Program-made: the position numbers and the translations under genes
Shown: positions 54,017 to 63,100 of the stretch, in pieces
Layout: every line of letters begins with the position of its first letter
Position numbering within the stretch: position 1 is the stretch's first letter
Notes under the pieces: model-generated
Seen by the model: the letters and a program-made list of their open reading frames with translations, nothing else
Database searches by the model: none
Told to the model about the DNA's origin: nothing
Assembly: GCA_041395105.1 (NCBI GenBank)
Contig: JAWLBB010000002.1
Coordinates: 806,001 to 870,000, forward strand
DNA from: Opitutaceae bacterium
GTDB taxonomy: Bacteria > Verrucomicrobiota > Verrucomicrobiia > Opitutales > Opitutaceae
Direction: 5' to 3'
DNA length: 64,000 nucleotides

Positions 54017-54072
54017 AAGGGGTCAAAACGGGATGGATTGCGCTGGGCGCAACAATCAACGTCATGACCCCT
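54017..54072 (+). repeat. Hairpin repeat family C, copy C2
   Basis: Outer arms AAGGGGTCAAAACGGGAT and ATCAACGTCATGACCCCT match copy C1; the inner stem is TTGCGC-TGG-GCGCAA, different in sequence from copy C1. Confidence 0.8.
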
Positions 54073-54128
54073 GCCGTCCTCAGACTACCGTCCACCAGTC
54101 CACCGGCCACCCGCGGCGGCAAAGCCGC

Positions 54129-55601
54129 CTACCGGTACCCCGGCAGAAAAGCCCTTTCGGCCTTGAAGAGCTCGAGGGTCATCCTGCGGATTTCCGCAGG
54201 AGAACAGACGGCCGCGCTGAGGGGATCGAGCATGAGGGCGTGGATGGCCGCTTCCTTGCTCCTCTCGACCGCGGCGATCGCGCCGAGCTCGAACATGCTC
54301 ATATTGGAGGAGCAGATCGCCGCCATCTGCGGCGGCAGGGCACCGTAGCGGGTGGGCTGGATGCCGTTGCGGTCGACCATACAGGCCACCTCCACACAGC
54401 CGTTTGCCGGGAGATTGGTGATGAGAGCGCCACCCCCACGAGTCCAGTTCGGCACGTTGCCGTGAATCCGGAACGGGACGTTCTTTTCGCGGGCCTCGAT
54501 GATCCAGCTGGCGTATTCCCAACTGCGATCCCAGTCGATCGACTCACGGCCCTTGACCATGGCATCACGCATCTGGTCGGCATGCTTGCGCCAGGTCGGC
54601 CAATTGTCGGCATAGAAGCTGGAACCACCGTCGTAGGCCGGCCGGGCATAGGTCTTCAACAGGTCCTTCCGCTTGCGGTAGTAAGGCAGATACTCCGAAA
54701 GGTGACCGCTCGACTCGGTGATGAATGCACCGAAGTGGACCATCATGTCCTTGCGGACGAGATCGCGGTGATGCTCGGGCCTTTCGTTCGACCGGGGATC
54801 CGCCATGTCCGCCGGATCTTCCCAGCCTTCGGCCGCCGCCTTCTTCAGATCGTCCTTCGCCTTCTTCATCAACAGGGGATAAAGATCCTTGCCCGCGTGA
54901 CGCAGCTTGGTGAACCAGGCCAGATGATTGATGCCGGCGCAGTCCCATTCCATCTCATGGTAAGGCACACCGGCACGACCGGCCAGGAGATGACTGGTGC
55001 CCTGGACCGAGTGACAGAGGCCAACCACTTGCATCGAACTGGTCCGCGCGGCGGCCAGGCACATCATGTTCATCGGATTGGTGTAGTTGAGAACGATTGC
55101 CTCGGGACAAAGCCGCTCCGCATCCTTGAGCACCTCAAGAAAGACCGGGATGGTTCGCAGCGACTTGAAGAGACCGCCCGGTCCGATGGTGTCGCCGATG
55201 CATTGATCGATCCCGTACTTGGCCGGGATGTCATTGTCGAACCGCACACAGGAGGTTCCGCTCACTTCGATGCAGTTGACGATGTAGTCGCTGCCCTTCA
55301 GGACGGTCCTGCGGTTGGTCGACGCCACCACCTTCCAGTTGTTCGCACCGAGCTTGCGGATCAGCTTGCGGATCAGCTTCTCCATCGTGACGAGCCGGTT
55401 GCGGTCGATATCGACCAGGGCGATTTCCCCACCCTGCTGCCCCGGAGTCTGCAGGACATCATTGAGCAGACGCGGCGTGAACCCGCTGCCCGCACCCATC
55501 ATGGTGATCTTGATCGGCCGGCTGAAGGAACCGGGAAGACCCGACTCGCTGGCGGACTTGGTGTGTGATTCGTGACCGGCGGGAACAGCTTTCTTACGCA
55601 T
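54129..55601 (-). CDS. Alpha-galactosidase-type enzyme, glycoside hydrolase family 4 (MelA-like)
   Basis: 490 aa from ATG 55601 (MRKKAVPAGHESHTK). The NAD-binding motif is MMGAGSGFTPRLLNDVL; NYTNPMNM, LCHSVQGTSHLL (metal-ligand Cys) and CAGINHLAWF (His) follow, the pattern of GH4 alpha-galactosidases. GH4 enzymes use an NAD/Mn redox-elimination mechanism and act in the cytosol. The 25-residue N-terminal extension before the Rossmann fold is longer than in MelA. Alpha-glucuronidase or alpha-galacturonidase specificity cannot be excluded. It is the downstream neighbour of the small membrane protein gene on the same strand. Confidence 0.88.
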   Translation of the reverse strand: MRKKAVPAGHESHTKSASESGLPGSFSRPIKITMMGAGSGFTPRLLNDVLQTPGQQGGEIALVDIDRNRLVTMEKLIRKLIRKLGANNWKVVASTNRRTVLKGSDYIVNCIEVSGTSCVRFDNDIPAKYGIDQCIGDTIGPGGLFKSLRTIPVFLEVLKDAERLCPEAIVLNYTNPMNMMCLAAARTSSMQVVGLCHSVQGTSHLLAGRAGVPYHEMEWDCAGINHLAWFTKLRHAGKDLYPLLMKKAKDDLKKAAAEGWEDPADMADPRSNERPEHHRDLVRKDMMVHFGAFITESSGHLSEYLPYYRKRKDLLKTYARPAYDGGSSFYADNWPTWRKHADQMRDAMVKGRESIDWDRSWEYASWIIEAREKNVPFRIHGNVPNWTRGGGALITNLPANGCVEVACMVDRNGIQPTRYGALPPQMAAICSSNMSMFELGAIAAVERSKEAAIHALMLDPLSAAVCSPAEIRRMTLELFKAERAFLPGYR

Positions 55602-55769
55602 GGTAGATTGGGGGCTTTGGGTGGTTGCAGTGCCGCTTCCCATCGAAGATCGGCGCGAAATCCGGGTCAATGCGATTCCCAATGAATACGGTCGAACAGC
55701 AGACCGGCAAATCCCAGGGAGGAGAACGCCCCCCTCCGACCCACCAAACGACCGGACAGGCTTTCCCGC

Positions 55770-56033
55770 TCAATCCCGATAGAGGTACAATCCGGTGCAG
55801 ACCCCTCCAAAGAGGAAGGACGGTATCCAGACAAACAACGGATCGATCGGAATCTGGTAGTGGGAAACGGCCCAACTGCTCGCCAGGCACTTGGCCAGAA
55901 TAAAGATCCAGCCGACAACCAGGAACGCATCGACAGGGTGGCGTTTGCGCCGGATCTTCACCTTGGTGATGAAGGCCCGATCGACATCGTCCCTCGATGA
56001 TCGCCCGATCAGCTTGAACCCGTTGAAAAGCAT
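55770..56033 (-). CDS. Small two-segment membrane protein, hypothetical
   Basis: 87 aa from ATG 56033 (MLFNGFKLIGRSSRDDVD). Two hydrophobic stretches are visible: about 35-53 (AFLVVGWIFILAKCLASSW) and 66-84 (LFVWIPSFLFGGVCTGLYL). A basic N-terminal region (KVKIRRKRH) suggests it lies in the cytosol. The frame is not a shadow of another gene. No family is recognised, and no good ribosome binding site is seen before the start. Confidence 0.5.
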   Translation of the reverse strand: MLFNGFKLIGRSSRDDVDRAFITKVKIRRKRHPVDAFLVVGWIFILAKCLASSWAVSHYQIPIDPLFVWIPSFLFGGVCTGLYLYRD

Positions 56034-56098
56034 CCCTACAGTCTTGCCGGGTGTCGTTCATTGGCAAGGTCACCCGTCGAATTGTTCTACCCAGACCG

Positions 56099-56539
56099 AT
56101 GACCCGAATCGCCGTTATCTCCGACACCCATGACCGGATGCCCCCGGGTCTGCCCGACCGCCTCGCCGACGCCAACGAGATCTGGCACCTCGGCGATGTC
56201 TGCCGGCCCGAAACCCTCGATCGGATAGAGGCATTGGGAATGGCCGTGCGGGTGATCTCGGGCAACTGCGACTACCTCAATCTCTGGCCCGGTGTCATGC
56301 GCCGGACAGTGCACGGGGTCCGCTTTCATCTCGAACATATCGCGCCGGGGAGACCGCCTCCCGAGACGGACGTCATCCTCTCCGGCCACACTCACGTTCC
56401 CTCACGACGGGCCGAAAACGGTGTCACCTGGCTGAATCCCGGTTGCATCAGTCGGCCCAACCGGGGCGCCCCCGCCAGCTTCGCCTGGCTGGAGATCCGT
56501 GAGGACGGGAAATGGACCTGGGCCGTGGAGTTGGCTTGA
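56099..56539 (+). CDS. Metallophosphoesterase, YfcE/MJ0936 family phosphodiesterase
   Basis: 146 aa from ATG 56099 (MTRIAVISDTHDR). Calcineurin-like motifs: SDTHDR, HLGDVCRPE, SGNCDYLN and SGHTHVPSRR, giving the dinuclear metal site. The family hydrolyses phosphodiesters in vitro; in vivo substrate is unknown. It diverges from the small membrane protein gene and stands 130 bp before the isomerase gene. Confidence 0.88.
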   Translation: MTRIAVISDTHDRMPPGLPDRLADANEIWHLGDVCRPETLDRIEALGMAVRVISGNCDYLNLWPGVMRRTVHGVRFHLEHIAPGRPPPETDVILSGHTHVPSRRAENGVTWLNPGCISRPNRGAPASFAWLEIREDGKWTWAVELA

Positions 56540-56669
56540 GCCAACCCAACCACGCTCTCCCGAGAGAGCAGCTCAATTGCCGTGGCCTGCGCTATCAGGT
56601 TGAACTCGATCCCATCCGACCCATCCTCAGACCCACACACAGCCTTTCTTTACCGAACTGCAATCCATC

Positions 56670-57425
56670 ATGAAAAGCACACCTCCCGTCTCCCTCCAAC
56701 TCTGGTCGGTTCGCGACTCGATGAACAAGGACTTTGCCGCCATGGCCAAGGACGTGGCCGCCATCGGCTACAGGTATGTCGAGACTGCCGGTTACGGAAA
56801 TCTCAATGCCGAGGGTGCCAAAGCCGCCCTCGATGCCGCCGGACTCAAGGTTTCCGGGATGCATGTGGGTATCCAGAAGCTGCGCGAGGAGCTCTCGACC
56901 GTCGTGGCGGAAGCCCGCCTGTTCGGGGCAATGCATGTGACCTGCCCGGGGTGGCCGAAAGAAGATTTCGCGACCGCCGCCGGCTGCGCGAAGGTGGGCG
57001 AGGAATTGAACGGGATCGGTGCCAGACTCCGCGCCGAGGGCCTGCCCTTCAGCTTTCACAACCATGGAGCCGAATTCGCCGTGGTCGAAGGCCGCTATGT
57101 CTTCGACTGGATGCTCGACGCGGCCGAGCCCCGCAACCTCGGCTGCCAACTCGATATTTACTGGGCCTTCCGGCCCGGCGCCGACCCGGTCCGGTTCATC
57201 CGTGAGCACGGTCGGCGGATCACCCAACTGCACTTTAAGGACGGCACCCGTGAACGCCAGAGCGAACTCGGCACCGGCGAGATCGACTTCAAGACGATCA
57301 TCGAAGTCTCCGAGGCGATCGGCGCCTGCGATTTCTATATCGTCGAGCAGGAGGAATACAATTTCACACCCATGGAAAGCGTCCGCATCTGCTTCGAGCA
57401 GATGAAGGCCTGGGGAAGAGCGTAG
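56670..57425 (+). CDS. Sugar phosphate isomerase/epimerase-like TIM-barrel protein (AP endonuclease 2 family)
   Basis: 251 aa. The xylose isomerase-like barrel: SLQLWSVRDSMNKDF, IGYRYVETAGYGN, FHNHGAEFAVV (metal ligands), GCQLDIYWAFRPG, HFKDGT and the terminal Glu in IVEQEEYN. Such proteins act on sugars or inositol-type keto compounds and often partner Gfo/Idh/MocA dehydrogenases; none is adjacent here. No signal peptide is seen. Confidence 0.88.
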   Translation: MKSTPPVSLQLWSVRDSMNKDFAAMAKDVAAIGYRYVETAGYGNLNAEGAKAALDAAGLKVSGMHVGIQKLREELSTVVAEARLFGAMHVTCPGWPKEDFATAAGCAKVGEELNGIGARLRAEGLPFSFHNHGAEFAVVEGRYVFDWMLDAAEPRNLGCQLDIYWAFRPGADPVRFIREHGRRITQLHFKDGTRERQSELGTGEIDFKTIIEVSEAIGACDFYIVEQEEYNFTPMESVRICFEQMKAWGRA

Positions 57426-57885
57426 AACCGAGCCCTTGTCCACGCCACCGGCGCACCGCGACACAGCGCGGTCGCGACAGCCGGATTTTCCGAACGTGTA
57501 GCAACGGCGCTGCGTCGCCGTTCCTTTGGCTGCGTCAGGAACGGCGCGCCTGTCTGTCATGCCCGACCCAAGAGGTAGGGACGGACCGCTGAGCCGTCCA
57601 CTTTCCCCGAACAGGGCCCCGAAGAGACGCGCCCCCACAAACGGATTGCATCAACGACCAACCGCTTCGCTGCGCCGAAGTGCCGGCCGCACCTTTCCTG
57701 CAGGGCTGGACCTTGGTCCACGCCACCCTTCCCCCTGCCTGGTTGACGGCGTGGCGCGAGTGCCAGCCCTACGCCGGATTCTCCTTCGGGCGCGCCAAGG
57801 CGCGCCCCTACATCCGGATGTAATCCCAAAAAAAGGCGGGACCCGATCCGGGCCCCGCCTCGTAAATGCAATTCCCGGCTCTTGA
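57426..57885. other. Intergenic stretch with degenerate repeats
   Basis: No gene was seen. It holds short degenerate palindromes, one of them an inverted, diverged family D copy near 57575-57599, plus the hppA terminator at the right end. Confidence 0.55.
57828..57859 (-). terminator. Rho-independent terminator of the pyrophosphatase gene
   Basis: The stem GGCGGGGCCCG / CGGGTCCCGCC (one mismatch) on the minus strand is followed by seven T residues (complement of 57828-57834). It lies 27 bp after the stop codon. Confidence 0.9.
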
Positions 57886-60609
57886 TCAGAGGCCGATCCA
57901 CTGCCCGACCACGCCACCGTACTTGACGACGAGACCGGCGAAGACGACCGAGACAATCGAGATCAGCTTGATCAGAATGTTCAGCGATGGCCCGGAGGTA
58001 TCCTTAAAGGGATCACCCACCGTGTCGCCGACCACCGTTGCCTTGTGATCATCGGAGCCTTTGCCGTAGACGATCTTTTCCGGATGCCCGGACCGGACCA
58101 GCTCCTCCGCCCGCGCCCCGATGGCATTGCGCACTTCGGCCGGCACTTTCTCCCGGGTGGCGACGTTCTCGGTGAAGTCGCCTGCCGTGATCTTGCCGTA
58201 GGATTCCAGAAGCTTCTTGGCATTGTCCCAGGCTCCGCCGGCATTCGCCATGAAGATGGCTATGGCAAAACCCGAAACAAGACCACCCGCCAACATCCCC
58301 ATGACCCCGGCCACACCAAGGACAAGACCGAGAGCGATTGGCGAGAGGATTGCAAGAAGGGCCGGGAAAACCATTTCACGCTGCGCTCCCGCCGTACTGA
58401 TCGACACACAGGTCGCATAATCCGGATACCTGACCCCTTCGAACGATACATGCTTGGGCCACTGCATCGGATCGGCAATCTGTTCTTCACTCATGCCCTC
58501 CTTACGGAAAGCCGCCCGCATCTTGCCGAATTGGCGTCGGCATTCACCCATCATCAGATAGGCCGCACGACCGACTGCGTTCATTGTAAGCGCGCAGAAC
58601 AGGAAGGCGAGCAGGACGCCGGCAAAAAGTCCGCCGAGGACTCTCGGGTTGGTCAGGGTCACATTGTAATACTCCAGGACTTCACTGATCTCCGCCTGGG
58701 TGGACGAGGTCAGAATCATCGCGGACTTGATACTTGGAACATCGGCAAAGTAGGTCGCCGCCGTCTTCGGGTCCCCTTCCGTTCCGATCAGCTTGAACCG
58801 AGTGTCGACCTTGATCTGGTTGAAGAGGTTCGGACCGGCATGACGCGGTTCCATGTAAAAGGCACCATCCAGATAGGCCGATCCGTCAGCCTCCGCTCCG
58901 GGATAGATGATCGAGAAGAGCCCCTCACCCTTATAAATGGCCGTCGGACCTTCGACAGATTCCACTACGGCCTCGCCGTAGGCGACGGCCTGTCTCGTGA
59001 TCTGGGTCTGGACGACCTGGAGATAAGCGGCCAGAAGCGCCATGGCAGTCAAGGCAGCGGAACCGATGGCAAAGCCCTTGCCCGTGGCCGCCGTCGTGTT
59101 GCCCAGAGAATCAAGAAGGTCGGTCCGTTGGCGGACCTCCGGAGGCTGCCCGGTCATTTCGGCATTACCACCGGCATTGTCGGCGATCGGCCCATACGCG
59201 TCCGTGGCGAGGGTGATCCCGAGTGTCGAAAGCATGCCGACGGCGGCGATGCCGACACCGTAGAGACCCATGAGAAAGTTCTCGGATCCACCGGCGAACG
59301 CGAAAGCACCAATGATCGCGACGATGACCGTGAGGAGGGCCGCCCAGGTCGATTTCATACCCTCGGCGATACCTGCAATAATAACCGTGGCCGGACCGGT
59401 CAGAGCCTGTTCGGCGATCCGGAGGGTCGGGCGGTATTCATAAGACGTGTAATATTCCGTCGCGTAGGCTATGACGAGTCCTGCCGCAAGGCCGAAGAAA
59501 ATCGAGAAACCCAGCTTCCACCAGCTGGTCCCACTCGCGACGAGTCCCGGGTCATTGCCGAACAACAGATAAAGCAGGCCGAAAGCCCCGACCGCGATCA
59601 ATACTGACGCGGTATAGACACCCAGATGCAGGCTTTTAAGCAGCACATGGAAGGAGGCGTTATCCTTGGTCTTGACCGCAAATATGCCCAAAACCGAGCA
59701 GATGATGCCCAGGCCGGCCAGGGCCAATGGCGCTGCGGCCAACTTGATGCCCAGCACCGCCGACTCCATTCCCACGCCTGCCGCAGCAACCGCCGCAGCC
59801 GCACCGAGAGCAGCGGTGGCCAGGATTGATCCGTAATAGGACTCGTAAAGGTCCGCGCCCATGCCGGCCACATCGCCGACATTATCGCCGACATTGTCCG
59901 CGATGGTGGCCGGATTTCGGGCGTCATCCTCAGGGATACCCGCTTCGACCTTCCCGACCAGGTCGGCGCCGACGTCGGCCGCCTTCGTGTAAATACCGCC
60001 ACCGACACGAGCGAAGAGCGCCTGGGTCGAGGCACCCATGCCGAAGCTCAGGATGACCGTGGTCAGCTCGGTGATACCACCGGTGAAGCCGATCTTCTCA
60101 CCGAAACTGTTCAGCATGAAGAACCAGAAGGAAACGTCGAGGAGGGCAAAGCCGACCACATTCAGGCCCATGACCGCACCGGAGCGGAATGCCACCCGCA
60201 GACCGTCATTGAGGGAATGCTTGACCGCATGGGTCGTCCGGGCGGAGGCGTTGGTCGCCATCCGCATCCCGAACCAGCCGCAAAGACCGGAAAGAAAACC
60301 GGCCAACGGCACCCCAATCATGGTCAGTGCCGGCTGAAGATCCAGCAAGGTCATCACACCAAGAAAGGCGACGAGAGCGATGAAGACCATGAAGACAACC
60401 CGATATTGCCGCTTCAAGTAGGCGATCGCTCCCTCACGAACAGCCTGGGCGATTCGGATCATCTCGGAATCCCCCTCGGACAGTGACATGACGGACCGGT
60501 TGAATCCGCGCGCCATCAGGAGGGCAAGAACGCCTCCGATGGGCGCCAGATAAAACAGCGGGGGAATATCGGACATCATGGCGATGAATGGCCAATTGGA
60601 CGTGATCAT
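57886..60609 (-). CDS. hppA: Membrane-bound ion-translocating pyrophosphatase with a long extra-membrane insertion
   Basis: 907 aa from ATG 60609; a TTG at 60624 and ATGs at 60579/60576 are alternatives. It couples PPi hydrolysis to H+ (or Na+) export through about 16 membrane helices. Substrate-binding motifs: GGGIYTKAADVGADLVGKVE, DDARNPATIADNVGDNVGD and the C-terminal GDTVGDPFKDTSGPS. LGNTTAATGKG has Ala where K+-independent enzymes have Lys, so it should be K+-dependent. Typical bacterial members are 680-770 aa. The excess lies in one place, residues about 527-655, between the helix after AAYLQVV and the helix starting NPRVLGGLFAG. It is a single-gene unit with its own terminator. Confidence 0.93.
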   Translation of the reverse strand: MITSNWPFIAMMSDIPPLFYLAPIGGVLALLMARGFNRSVMSLSEGDSEMIRIAQAVREGAIAYLKRQYRVVFMVFIALVAFLGVMTLLDLQPALTMIGVPLAGFLSGLCGWFGMRMATNASARTTHAVKHSLNDGLRVAFRSGAVMGLNVVGFALLDVSFWFFMLNSFGEKIGFTGGITELTTVILSFGMGASTQALFARVGGGIYTKAADVGADLVGKVEAGIPEDDARNPATIADNVGDNVGDVAGMGADLYESYYGSILATAALGAAAAVAAAGVGMESAVLGIKLAAAPLALAGLGIICSVLGIFAVKTKDNASFHVLLKSLHLGVYTASVLIAVGAFGLLYLLFGNDPGLVASGTSWWKLGFSIFFGLAAGLVIAYATEYYTSYEYRPTLRIAEQALTGPATVIIAGIAEGMKSTWAALLTVIVAIIGAFAFAGGSENFLMGLYGVGIAAVGMLSTLGITLATDAYGPIADNAGGNAEMTGQPPEVRQRTDLLDSLGNTTAATGKGFAIGSAALTAMALLAAYLQVVQTQITRQAVAYGEAVVESVEGPTAIYKGEGLFSIIYPGAEADGSAYLDGAFYMEPRHAGPNLFNQIKVDTRFKLIGTEGDPKTAATYFADVPSIKSAMILTSSTQAEISEVLEYYNVTLTNPRVLGGLFAGVLLAFLFCALTMNAVGRAAYLMMGECRRQFGKMRAAFRKEGMSEEQIADPMQWPKHVSFEGVRYPDYATCVSISTAGAQREMVFPALLAILSPIALGLVLGVAGVMGMLAGGLVSGFAIAIFMANAGGAWDNAKKLLESYGKITAGDFTENVATREKVPAEVRNAIGARAEELVRSGHPEKIVYGKGSDDHKATVVGDTVGDPFKDTSGPSLNILIKLISIVSVVFAGLVVKYGGVVGQWIGL

Positions 60610-60779
60610 GGCTATTTGGTGCAAGTTACGTGTTTTGGGAGGGCGACGAAGACCTCACCGATGAGATTTTCATCCACCCGAAATGGTTACCTTTTCATCA
60701 AAAACTAACTGAGGGGGCTCTGGCGAGTCGATTCCGTCATCTAATACAAAGTGTGGGCAAATGAAGGCCGCCTGATACC

Positions 60780-62024
60780 CTATCCCTTCTCGTACCAGAT
60801 GCGGATGAGCTGCAGGACGGTTTCAGCTGCTCTGACCATGTCCTGCAGGCTGACCCACTCCCGCTGGCTGTGGACCTCATGAAAGCCACAGAAGATATTC
60901 GGTGTGGGAAGGCCGCGTTCGGTCAGATTGGAGCCGTCCGTTCCACCCCGGATGAAATTGAGCTTCGGTTCCAGTCCGACAGCCCGTACCGCCTCCGTCG
61001 CGTAATCCACGGGGCGGGAATCCTGAATCAGCCAATAGCGCATATTTCGATACTGCTTGCGGATGGTCAGCTTGATCGTCGCACCGGGCTCTTCCTCCCG
61101 CAATTCAGCGGCCAGTCGCTCCAGCAGACGGTGCTTGGCCTCCATGCCCTCCATTTCAAAATCGCGGATGATCATCCGCACCTGTGCGCGATCGGCCGTC
61201 CCGGTCACTTGATTGGGATGAATGAAACCATCACGACCATCCGTCCGCTCGGGGGAATCCGCCATCGGCAGGCGATCGAGAAACCGGCCGACCAGGCGAA
61301 GGGCGTTGATCATCTTGTCTTTGGCCCAGCCCGGGTGGATGGCCACTCCCGTCACCTCGAGGATACCTTCGTCGGCACTGAAAGACTCGGCATCAATCTC
61401 GCCGGGCATCTCTCCGTCAAGGGTGTAGCCGAAATCGGCCCCGATCTCCTCGACTTCGATCCCGTGCATTCCCCGGGCGATCTCCTCGTCCGGATTGAAG
61501 CAGAAGACCAACGGACCATGCTCGATCGAGCCATCACCCACGAGAGCTTCGATCACCGCCATCAGCACCGCCACTCCGGATTTGTCGTCGGCCCCAAGGA
61601 GCGAAAGACCCGATGCCGTGATGATATCCTCGCCCTTCTTCCCGGCCAGACAAGGCGTGGTCGCCGGATCCAGAATCTGCTCGGGGTCGTCCGGCAGACG
61701 GATGATGCCCCCGTCGTAGTCGCGATGGACAATCGGCTTCGCGGCCGATGGAAGATCCGGAGCCGTATCGACATGGGCGAAGAATGCAAGTCGGGGGGCC
61801 TCCGCTCCCCCCGGTGTCGCCGGCAGCCGGGCAAGCACATAACCACTCTCCGTCAGGGTGATGTCCTTCACACCGATCTCTTCGAGATCCGCGACCAGAC
61901 GATGCAGCAGATCCCACTGCTCCGGTGTCGAGGGAATACCCGGTCCGCTCGGATCACTCCGGGTTCCGATCTGGACGTAAGCGAGGAATCGCTCGAGGAG
62001 AAAATCGCTCTTGATCTTCGTCAT
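60780..62024 (-). CDS. pepT: Peptidase T (tripeptide aminopeptidase)
   Basis: 414 aa. M20 metallopeptidase of the PepT group: FFAHVDTAPDLP, LLGADDKSGVAVLM (bridging Asp), FCFNPDEEIARGM and IRGGTDGSNLTERGLPTPN motifs, with the C-terminal HSQREW His. It releases N-terminal residues from tripeptides in the cytosol. Length matches E. coli PepT (408 aa). The ribokinase gene lies 13 bp upstream on the same strand, so the two are probably co-transcribed although functionally unrelated. Confidence 0.95.
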   Translation of the reverse strand: MTKIKSDFLLERFLAYVQIGTRSDPSGPGIPSTPEQWDLLHRLVADLEEIGVKDITLTESGYVLARLPATPGGAEAPRLAFFAHVDTAPDLPSAAKPIVHRDYDGGIIRLPDDPEQILDPATTPCLAGKKGEDIITASGLSLLGADDKSGVAVLMAVIEALVGDGSIEHGPLVFCFNPDEEIARGMHGIEVEEIGADFGYTLDGEMPGEIDAESFSADEGILEVTGVAIHPGWAKDKMINALRLVGRFLDRLPMADSPERTDGRDGFIHPNQVTGTADRAQVRMIIRDFEMEGMEAKHRLLERLAAELREEEPGATIKLTIRKQYRNMRYWLIQDSRPVDYATEAVRAVGLEPKLNFIRGGTDGSNLTERGLPTPNIFCGFHEVHSQREWVSLQDMVRAAETVLQLIRIWYEKG

Positions 62025-62037
62025 GGGGAATTGGATA

Positions 62038-62955
62038 TCAAAGGACTTCGCTCCGCCTGGGCATGGAAGGCTGGGCCCCCTGCCGGGTGACGCTGATGGC
62101 GGCAGCCTTCATCGCCCGCTTGACCGAGTCCTCGAGCGAGAGTCCCTCGGCAATCCCGACCGCCAGCCAGGCGGTGAAACAATCACCGGCCCCCACCGTG
62201 TCGACGGCCTCGACCTTGACCACCGGAATGTCCGTCCGACCCTCCGCGTTGTAGATGCGGGCTCCCTGCGCGCCGAGCGTGACCACGATCTGCCGGCACC
62301 CCCGCTTCAGAAGGGTCTCAGCCGCTTCATCAACGTCGGATGATCCGCCCAGAAGGCAGACCTCGCCCCGGTTGGGAACCAGCACGTCCACCTTGGCAAA
62401 AAGACTCGGAGGCAATTCGCGGGCCGGAGCCGGATTCAGCACAAATGGAACCCCGGCCGCACCCGCCATGTCCGCGGCCGCCTCGACCGCTTCCAACGGC
62501 ACCTCAAGCTGGGCGACCACCGCTCCGGCCAACCGGATCGCATCCGCCGCAGCCTGGACATCTGCCCGGCTGACCCCGTCGTTGGCTGACTTGGCCACCA
62601 CGATCAGGTTCTCCTTCTCCTGACCGCCCATGATGATCAGGGCAACCCCGCTTGCCCGCGACTTGTCCTCCGTGAAGTAACTGAGGTTGATGCCCTCGCG
62701 ATGGAGCTTGAGGCAGGTGGCCTCCCCGTAGGAGTCCGCGCCGCAGCGGCCGACAAATGCCACCCGGGCACCAGCCCGGGCCGCCGCAACGGCCTGATTG
62801 GCTCCCTTCCCCCCGGCATATTGCTTGAACTCGCCCCCGAGGAGCGTCTCGCCCGGTTTCGGCAGACGCTCGCCCGTGATCACCAGATCGGTATTGGAAC
62901 TGCCGACCACCACGATTCTCGGGGACCCGGGATTCTTTTCAGCCGTTGGAGCCAT
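62038..62955 (-). CDS. rbsK: Ribokinase
   Basis: 305 aa. PfkB-family kinase with the ribokinase-type N-terminus VVVGSSNTDLVITGERLPKP, the GGKGANQAVAAARAGA signature and the C-terminal DTVGAGDCFTAWLAVG motif with catalytic Asp. It phosphorylates D-ribose to ribose 5-phosphate with ATP; alternative sugars are possible because no transporter or RbsD is adjacent. It is the first gene of a probable two-gene unit with pepT. Confidence 0.9.
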   Translation of the reverse strand: MAPTAEKNPGSPRIVVVGSSNTDLVITGERLPKPGETLLGGEFKQYAGGKGANQAVAAARAGARVAFVGRCGADSYGEATCLKLHREGINLSYFTEDKSRASGVALIIMGGQEKENLIVVAKSANDGVSRADVQAAADAIRLAGAVVAQLEVPLEAVEAAADMAGAAGVPFVLNPAPARELPPSLFAKVDVLVPNRGEVCLLGGSSDVDEAAETLLKRGCRQIVVTLGAQGARIYNAEGRTDIPVVKVEAVDTVGAGDCFTAWLAVGIAEGLSLEDSVKRAMKAAAISVTRQGAQPSMPRRSEVL

Positions 62956-63039
62956 AGGGATCCAACGCTAGATCCGAGCCGGGTCCTTTAGCGAGGGCGA
63001 AGTGCGGCCAAAACACCCTCCTCGGGCGCACCCGCATCA

Positions 63040-63100
63040 CTTCGCGGCAAGAGACTGCCGCGACTGCAACTCGCGATCCATCCTGAGCACTGTCGACTAT
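63040..63100 (+). repeat. Nested-hairpin repeat family B, half copy B7
   Basis: Only the right hairpin (CGGCAAGAGACTGCCG) and the shared downstream tail remain (CTGCAACTCGCGATCCATCC). The left arm is missing or unrecognisable. Confidence 0.75.

Larger units (their letters stand above)
53697..54128. other. Repeat-filled intergenic stretch
   Basis: It holds a diverged family D element near 53841-53873, family B copy B6 and family C copy C2. No gene was seen on either strand. Confidence 0.6.

Noticed and set aside
58045..59607. Plus-strand open frame of 520 codons
   Set aside because: Antisense to the pyrophosphatase gene, whose domains are unmistakable.
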